A DNA stretch of 64,000 nucleotides from NCBI GenBank assembly GCA_033026295.1, contig CM065182.1, positions 9,920,001 through 9,984,000 of the forward strand. Reading direction: 5' to 3'. Numbering within the stretch: position 1 is the first letter of the stretch; each line of letters starts with the position of its first letter. Of the stretch, positions 57,137 through 64,000 are shown piece by piece. The DNA is from Channa striata (lineage: Eukaryota; Chordata; Actinopteri; Anabantiformes; Channidae). Position numbers and translations under genes: made by a program. The notes below the pieces were generated by a model. It was not told where the DNA came from. It searched no databases and was given only the letters and a program-made list of their open reading frames with translations.

Positions 57137-60100
57137 CGTCCCCAAATTTTTAAAAACACATTTCTAGGTGAAATATCCAAGGAATATGTGCACTTACCGG
57201 GAAAGTATGCGCTCAGTGAAACCAACTAGTGTATAGAGGAACTTTGTGTGGGTGGTCAGCTGATTTGTACTGTTGCCAGTGTGAGGGATGCTTTATTTGT
57301 GTCTGCCTTCGATGTGTCTGCCTGTGGAGGATGTGCAATGTCTCATGACCAAGATCTTTAATTAGCTCACACAAATAGTTCTTCTTCTGCATCCCAATTG
57401 TCAGTGTTAGCTCCTCAGCCTCAGATGACTCACTGTGTGATTTTTGAGAGAGCAGGCGATGCGGTATCTGCTGACCTTTTCTCCATAATCAGCGCTTTGT
57501 AGCTGAATGTCATAAGCTTCATTTGAACATGATGGGGGGTCCACTTAACAGCAAAAGCTGACAATTAAAGATTCAATTTTGGAGCAGCTCTAACTCTTTT
57601 CTTTTTTTTTCTCGAGATATAGAGACAGTTTTTTACAAGGGTTGCGCTAGAGGATTAAAAACATATGAATCAATGGTGGATAGAGTCTATGCATCAAAGT
57701 TCTTCACTGACTTTGTGCTTAAATGTCAGAAAAGTGCAATTTGTTAGAAACTACTGAAAAACGTTGGATTCCTTGTGATACTGGATTGATAGCTACTGAA
57801 CACCCCCCAAAAAAATTTGTAGCCTTGCAGGAAGTTGTGAGTGTGTTTGTGTGTGAATATTCCCTTAATGATTATACTTAAATCACAAGGAAAGCACAGA
57901 GGGAAAAGCAACATGTACTGTTTAAAGCTAAGTGCTTTGGAAACGTTGTATAACTGCATTAGTTTTAGCATTCAGAAGTGGCGCTTTCTTGCCTGAATAT
58001 TTCATTCCTACAGTAGAGAAACAGATGCAAAAATTACATGTATGCTCAAATTGCTTCATAATTTATTTAGACAGTGAAAATAGCCCACATTTCCCAGAGC
58101 TTTTTTAAATAAGTGTTGGTTTTGTTGAGTGCTTACCATTGGCGTTTTCTACTGGGAACCAGGGCAGGATGTAGCCTGCCTGGTTTGGGGGTACAGTAAA
58201 AAATGTCAGGGATTTATGCATTTTAACCGCTATGGTTTTATGTGTTTGCACATTTGTTGTTTTTAACTCTTTGTGATCCACAACTTTATATAAACACAAT
58301 CTTTTTTACTGGAGAAATGCAAATTAACCTGCAGTAACAAATGTAAACAATGTTCATTTTGTACTTTTCCTCTCATAACCTTTGAGATGTTAAAACAGTA
58401 GAGGTCCATCTCTTCTAATAATAATAATTGTGTTTCTATTTTATATTTAGTTTATTTGTCTAAACTAATAATGAACCTAACTGCCACTAAATAGGTGATG
58501 CATTAAAAGCTTGTGTTTTTGTCAGAACTCTTCTGGAAATTGCCCATTCAATGTAAAATAATCCACTTCCCCTTTCTGCACACACACACAAAATTTATAA
58601 AAAAACATGGACCTCACCATTTTATATAATAATCATATTTTAGTTATAATAAAAAACTAAAATCTTAATTAATACGTAATATGCTGATAATGTTATAATG
58701 ATTCAGTTTTGCTGTACAACATCAAGTTTGTTCGATCACAGTGTAATTAAACCTTTTGTGGCTGGCACGTGGCTGAGATTAAACGATGATTATTGTCTGG
58801 CTTAATACAAAACAAATTATCAGTCAATTTGCTCACAATGTTTTATTTCATTTTAAATAAAACCACTGTCGTTTTCTAACCTCAACCATCATGCTTTTAG
58901 TGCTTCATTCAAAAACACTATACATTGGATCAGTATCTAATCATCCACTGATTGAGTTTCCTACTGTACATAAATGTATCATCGGAGCATCATTTTTAGG
59001 ACACAGAGCTGCCAGTGATGACTGCAGATACTGGACATGGAATATGATTCAAACTAGATGAAAGTTTGCTCTGGCAGGAGGAGGCGGTCACGATATTGCC
59101 TTAGCTGAACTTGTTAAAGCGCTCTGCTTCTTTCAGGTGGCTTTGCAGTGCTCCCTCCTCCTGCAGTCAAGGGAATTGCTGCCTCCTTCAAGTGCAGCAA
59201 ATCCTCAGACGTAAGTGTGTTAAGCCCAGTGTGCTTTGCTGAGGTTGGAAATGAAGACAGGCTACCGCTATGAAGAATGATGGCTCCTTCAAGAGCCAAC
59301 TGTCCTATTTTAAGCAGGTGACACTCAGCACAATGCGCTGTCTGACTCGGCCTCTCCCTGTCTCCGTTGTCTTTTGTTCTTCTTTCTATTTCCCTCTATC
59401 GCCATCTCTGGCATGGTGAGGAAAGACCTTTGAGATTGGGGTAAATAAAAGTCACAGGAAGTGAGCAGAGATTCAAAGTCTGTGGGAAGATTATGTGTAG
59501 TCCCCCTCAAACATCTTCAAGGATTGAAATGTTATTGATGCATGTTAAGTCCTCTGGGGGTTTCACTCAAAGGACATTTGGGGCCTTTCATCCCTGACAT
59601 GAAGGTGGAGGGAAACATTATTGAAGCTCTGCAATGTGACAGAGGTTTCTCCTTTCAGTGTGAGGCTTGAAAGGGATGAGTTGTCTTTCTCCATTCTTTG
59701 AGAGGGGGACCTCATAATTGGCTGAAATAGCTGCTCTTTTTTTCCGGGTTGCTTCTAAGGTAATTGGCATTTATGAAGTATTGATGGTCCATCTTTGCCA
59801 GTGTCAGCGCCATCCACAGTAGGACATATATAGTGTTTTTGGACATAAGAGAAGCCTTTCATCCTACTTTCCCTCTCCCTGCTAGGAAAGCGTCTTTCGT
59901 GTTTGTCATGTTGAGTCATGAATTGTTGAATTCTTCCATCAGCATGTGTTTGACAGTTCATTTCATGTAAACTATATGGACAACTGTTGAGTGGATCGCA
60001 ATAAGATTTGGTACAGATGCGTCGACTTGTCATTTAGTTTTACCAGCAGGTCACCTTTTTTTACTTTTCCACCGACACGTCCCTGCAAAGTTGACAGCTT

Positions 60101-60583
60101 TGGTTCATGGGGAATGTGTTGACAATTTGGGGAGGCATTTTCATATTAACAGTGGCATATGTCATAAGGAGTTTTTTAAAGAGCATTAGACTCTCTTAAA
60201 TGTGCTTTAGTCTCATGGAAACAGAGTCAAGATAGAATCCGGCGCTTGTCAAAGAAAAATACACGGCATCATTAATGTGAAAGTGAATGCTAATGTTTTT
60301 AGTAAGCAGGACAGTGTGACAACAAAGACAATGCACACAATACAAAATGAAATCCCATCTTTGTCAAGGGCTGGTGGGAACAAAATTGTGTACTCTGCGA
60401 GCTATGTGCTTGTCTTTGTTCTGGTGCCCATACAGTTCAGGCTTATCTTCCTACTTTCCTTGCTTTTTTTAGTATTCTGTTTATCCTACTGTACAGCTAT
60501 ATCCACATTGTGAGTGACTGAGCTAATTGTTCCTGCTCATGCATTCTGCGCAGATTCAATTATACGCCACTCTGGGCATCCTG
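57137..60583. other. Unique non-coding DNA
   Basis: No gene. 58300-58960 is strongly AT-rich. 59040-60010 is moderate in GC and repeat-free, and holds an exon-like interval ending at 59210. A short hairpin (GGCTCCTTCAAGAGCC) lies near 59282-59297. No mobile element is recognised. Confidence 0.4.
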
Positions 60584-60605
60584 AAAAAAAAAAAAAAAAA
60601 AAAAA
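60584..60605 (+). repeat. Poly-A run (22 nt)
   Basis: Twenty-two A bases. Sequence to 60790 stays strongly purine-rich. No retropseudogene or LINE body precedes it. Confidence 0.95.
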
Positions 60606-60849
60606 GGGTGGGAAAAGACAGGAAAGATGTGTGCTGAAAGTATAGGATGGTGAAAAAAAATGAAAAGGTAAAAAGTGAAGAGCAACTTGTGAAGGTCACA
60701 GATAAACGAGAGGAAAGTTGAGAGAAAGGGGAAAACGGAGGATGAGAGCTAAGAAGCAGAAGCAGGAGGGATAAATTAGAGAGGGAAATAAGAGCAGTCC
60801 CATGAGTCATATATTTATGTAAGGGGAAATCAGCTCACTGGAGTGTACA

Positions 60850-61120
60850 CTGTAATGGTGCCCCTCTGTATAATGATTGGCGCTGACCTCCCAAATAAGA
60901 GGATTAGTTTGTGCCTGAGCTGGCCAGAAATAATGGACCTCACCTTAGCTTAGCAGCAGTTTGACACAGCAGAAAATAGGTAGGGAAATAAGAATGCCTC
61001 AGCAGCAGGAGGCTTCCCTGAACCTTATTCATCTGCATCACCATTGTGTCAAATTGGACATGCATTCCTGCATATCTGCCCGGTTCATGAACAGATGGCA
61101 TAAGTGGACCCAGGTGGACT
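60850..61120. promoter_or_regulatory. Candidate conserved non-coding block F
   Basis: A repeat-free block with TGAGCTGGCCAGAAATAATGG, AGAATGCCTCAGCAGCAGG, CCTTATTCATCTGCATCACC and GACATGCATTCCTGCATATC. It lacks a usable open frame and has the even composition of developmental enhancers. Regulatory function is inferred, not shown. Confidence 0.3.
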
Positions 61121-63448
61121 CATAAAATACTGTAGTAGACATCATGGAAATAAGGTGCTGCTGACTGTAAAATGTTGCAATAATTTATTTCTTTTCGTCT
61201 ATAACAAGCAGTGCAGTGAGTTGCTGTTTCTGGTATTTACATGGTAGCTTTTCCGCAGGAAATGAGCTCTTGTTATTGTAGGTTTTGGTCAGGCAGTGAC
61301 AGGGCCAGTCTTCTGCTCGGAAGAATATTGTGGCTCAGCAGTGAATGTTGTGGTTAATGTCTGACTGCAGGGCACACTCTCCTTTTGTGTGCTCTGAACC
61401 AGCAGGATTAAAGCATCCATCTTGCTCTCCCGCTTCCCCTAATGGTATTAGGAAAAGGGAGGATAGGTTTCAGTATTCTGTTAAGGAATATCTGATATGG
61501 GGGCTGCCTGATTCAATTAAGTAAAAAGCAAACTGGGGGAATGAATATTGGTGTAATAGCCTATGAGGTGCATAGCTCAAAGTGGGGCAATTTAATCTAG
61601 AAAACTGCCTTACCACCCTCCACCTACAAAAAACATATATTATACACACATTAGTGAAGCATAGGGTCAGTGTGCAATTTCTGCCTGAGTGCAGATCCCG
61701 GTCATTCAGCGATGTGAACAACAACTCACAATGGAAACGCAGCATCCTGCCTGCCGTGTAACACATGCTGAGATATACAGGCTTTAGGTTGTAATCCTCA
61801 GCACGATAAGCAGGTATAGATAATGGACAGAAGGATGGAAAACTGCTTTCTATAGTTCAACATAGGAAGGTACATACACTAAGTACTTACGTTACTGGCC
61901 AAACAAGGTGGCAGGCAGCAGCATAAACCAAGTATTAGGCACAAAGCACTTCAGTGTGTTTTGCACTAGAAAGCATGAGAAAAGCAAATGAAAACGTTAT
62001 AGCATGGGATGTAGATCCCAAATTTCAGTGTTGGGAGACAACCAGGGTAGATGGATGGGCGTAAAAAAACAGATTTTTCTTGTATTGCACTGTAAAATAC
62101 TGTAATCTTTCAACTACATCAAAACATATAGTTGATCTACATGTGGTGGTACTAACCAGATTTTATGACCATATTTATAAGACGTCTTTATGCCAGCTGC
62201 CATTATGGTGCTAATTGATGCCGACACGGGAACCATTTTTCCTTATTTCAAGAGGTATCTGTCATCATTACAGCATAATTTTAGAGTTGTCTTTAATATG
62301 TTTAAAATATAAATACTTTTTAAATAATAAACAGATTATATTTTTGAAAAATAAAATGTAAAATTCAAGTCTTTGAGAGGAAGGATTGAACTTGTTTCAA
62401 ACTTACTTTACTTTTAAACCCAACAACAGCTTTCATTTAAAATTTATACAACTCCTAAAACATTGACGTTTCTGCATAATCCTGTACAGTCATAAGTGTC
62501 GCCGGTTTTGTGAATTTTGGTCAAAAGTGGGCAGCCTAAAGATGTCCCTCGATGTCTTCTGTGAGTCATGTGACTTCTTAGCCTGCAAACTGTGGTCTGA
62601 CTTCACAAAGCACCTTAAAATGGATCCACAAGCCTACATGATGTTAAAATGAACACTGGATGACCCCTTTCTTTTTATGGTCTAATTGGTAAAGAAAGCA
62701 CTGACAATGTCGGTGACAGATTTTCTCAAGTGTTCACCAATAGGCAAGTGTGCCATGTAAAATATTTCCATTTTCAGATATTCTTAATGCCATAGAAAAC
62801 AATTTTGATGTAAATCAATAGCGTTTGCCCAGTTATTTTTCCTGTAGTAAAAATAATCTTCAAATGTTGGATTTTTGTGGAGGTGAGAAGTTGAGAGTTC
62901 CCAGGGTTCAAATTCACTCTGCCAAGGAAGCAGAAAGGTTTGTTGATGGTACGGTGCGTTATCAGTGGAGTGGTGTGATGAGTGGATTGAGTTGATCTGA
63001 TACACCTCCCAGCTGTCCGGCTGACACAGGTGAATGTTGGCTTTTGATTCATGACTTTACGACTGATTCTCTGGTTCCAAGATGTTGCATTTGTCAGTAA
63101 GGATGTTTTTCACACATTCGTATAGTTTTATACTTTGTGCCTCTCTGATTGAGAAAGTGGCATAGAAGGTTAATGTCAACACAAAATCAACTTCTGATTT
63201 TACAGCAAGATCTAAGCAATATCTTGGAAAGCAATAATTACAATTAAACAACATAAATATATTCATTCTTATTGCCTACACTAAACATTATGTGCAGTCA
63301 CAGTGATTGTGAAATCTTGCTTTCTTTTGAATTCCAACTTGTTGGCTTGATTTCTAAACAATGCCTCAAAAAATTCTCAAATGATAGCCTGTCTTATGGT
63401 GGCATATGGGAAATTTGTGACGCTGTGAACATATTTTTCAGTGTGTTT
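61121..63448. other. Unique DNA with one SINE-tail relic
   Basis: No gene. 61788-61840 is a SINE tail (separate entry). 62280-62370 is very AT-rich. Frames up to 98 codons are unrecognised. Confidence 0.45.
61788..61840 (+). repeat. SINE tail relic
   Basis: CCTCAGCACGATAAGCAGG, TATAGATAATGGACAGAAGG and ATGGAA match the 3' tail of the fish SINE family at 9794 and 31656 ('ggataagcaggtatagaaaatggatgg'). Everything 5' of the tail is lost or too diverged to see. Confidence 0.5.
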
Positions 63449-63497
63449 TTCACATTCACAGTTTGCAGGGTGTGAACAAGCAAACTGTGAATGTGAA
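63449..63497. other. Hairpin with 18-bp perfect stem
   Basis: TTCACATTCACAGTTTGC (63449-63466) is the exact reverse complement of 63480-63497, with a 13-nt loop. Beyond the 18 pairs only a G-U pair follows on one side. The stem is shorter than a normal microRNA precursor (about 30 bp). A foldback remnant, a short RNA hairpin or chance are all possible. Confidence 0.75.
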
Positions 63498-64000
63498 GTG
63501 AAAGGTGCTATTACCGTTTTTCTTACTTTGTAAGTCTACAAAATAATAGAACGAGCAAAACATTTTTTTTCCCACAGAGTGGAAAATGACAGTAGCATTT
63601 ATGAACTCCACATTCTCCTGTTGCATGAAAAACAAAGCTATTTCTAGGGCTTCTTTGTCACATCCTGTCAAAACAAATAAATGTGAGCAATTTAAATAGG
63701 CTTTTTTTCCGAGCCACAAGCATTACAGATGTCTATGTTCGCCATACCAAAATGCCTGACCTTTCGAGTTTAATTAATTGCATCCATAATTGTCATTCCC
63801 ATTTCCCACCTATGAGGCTCACTGATGAGCTACAGCTAAGAAGGCTAAGGAGTCAAAATAGATTGATAGTTTTTTGCCCAAACGAGAGGGTTTACCTGGT
63901 GTCTTCAGTTCTGTTTCACTCCAATGCCTCCAAATACATTTCTAATGCATTACGTGTAAGACTTTTAAAGCATGTGGGGGGCAGAAAACTCAAATCAGTT
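63498..64000. other. Unique non-coding DNA
   Basis: AT-rich sequence with no recognised gene or repeat up to the window edge. Confidence 0.5.

Noticed and set aside
1..64000. A novel multi-gene system (defence, biosynthetic, toxin-antitoxin or similar)
   Set aside because: There are no operons, adjacent long genes or paired domains anywhere. All protein traces are eukaryotic transposon relics.

Overview
The window looks like AT-rich nuclear DNA from a teleost fish, either intergenic or inside a very long intron. This rests on three things: tRNA-derived fish-type SINEs, the 3' end of an RTE-type LINE together with Tc1, hAT and pogo relics, and many long (GT)n/(CA)n microsatellites. I recognise no host protein-coding gene, no rRNA or functional tRNA gene, no CRISPR array and no bacterial or phage organisation. 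Most open frames are short, have unbiased composition, or are readings through simple repeats, and I do not call them genes.

Layout. 1-9.8 kb: mostly unique AT-rich DNA with a G-quadruplex-type G run (1284-1310), a splice-bounded 18-nt microexon candidate (2323-2340) and an old 'cagaatcag' repeat (5476-5610). 9.8-16.7 kb: a repeat cluster with a SINE (9794-10076), a 5'-truncated RTE LINE 3' end with a 12-bp target-site duplication (10790-11100), a second SINE family (11136-11349 and 16425-16633), a fused splice acceptor/donor resembling a recursive splice site (12069/12070), a decayed Tc1 transposase (13150-13715) and a hAT-like terminus (15630-15718). 16.7-31.6 kb: unique DNA with microsatellites, a SINE (24286-24464), a short inverted-repeat element (26628-26955) and moderate-GC, repeat-free blocks that look like conserved non-coding DNA (21480-21830, 29560-29960). 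31.6-51.9 kb: more SINE relics, candidate non-coding blocks (36430-36980, 42240-42480, 43330-43990) and an 18-bp perfect palindrome (40153-40170). 52.4-57.1 kb: the richest part. It holds a truncated DD34E Tc1 element, then a 1.69-kb hAT-like element with matching ends and an 8-bp target duplication. Nested inside is a 1.15-kb inverted-repeat element carrying a frameshifted pogo/Tigger-type DNA-binding segment. 57.1-64 kb: unique DNA, one candidate regulatory block (60850-61120) and a hairpin with an 18-bp perfect stem (63449-63497).

No set of genes works together here. The recognisable protein-coding traces are all transposase or reverse-transcriptase relics that no longer encode complete proteins. 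The most interesting items are the nested hAT / inverted-repeat / pogo structure, the possible recursive splice site and microexon, and the 63.45-kb hairpin. All calls come from reading the sequence and remembered family features. No alignment, conservation or expression data were available.
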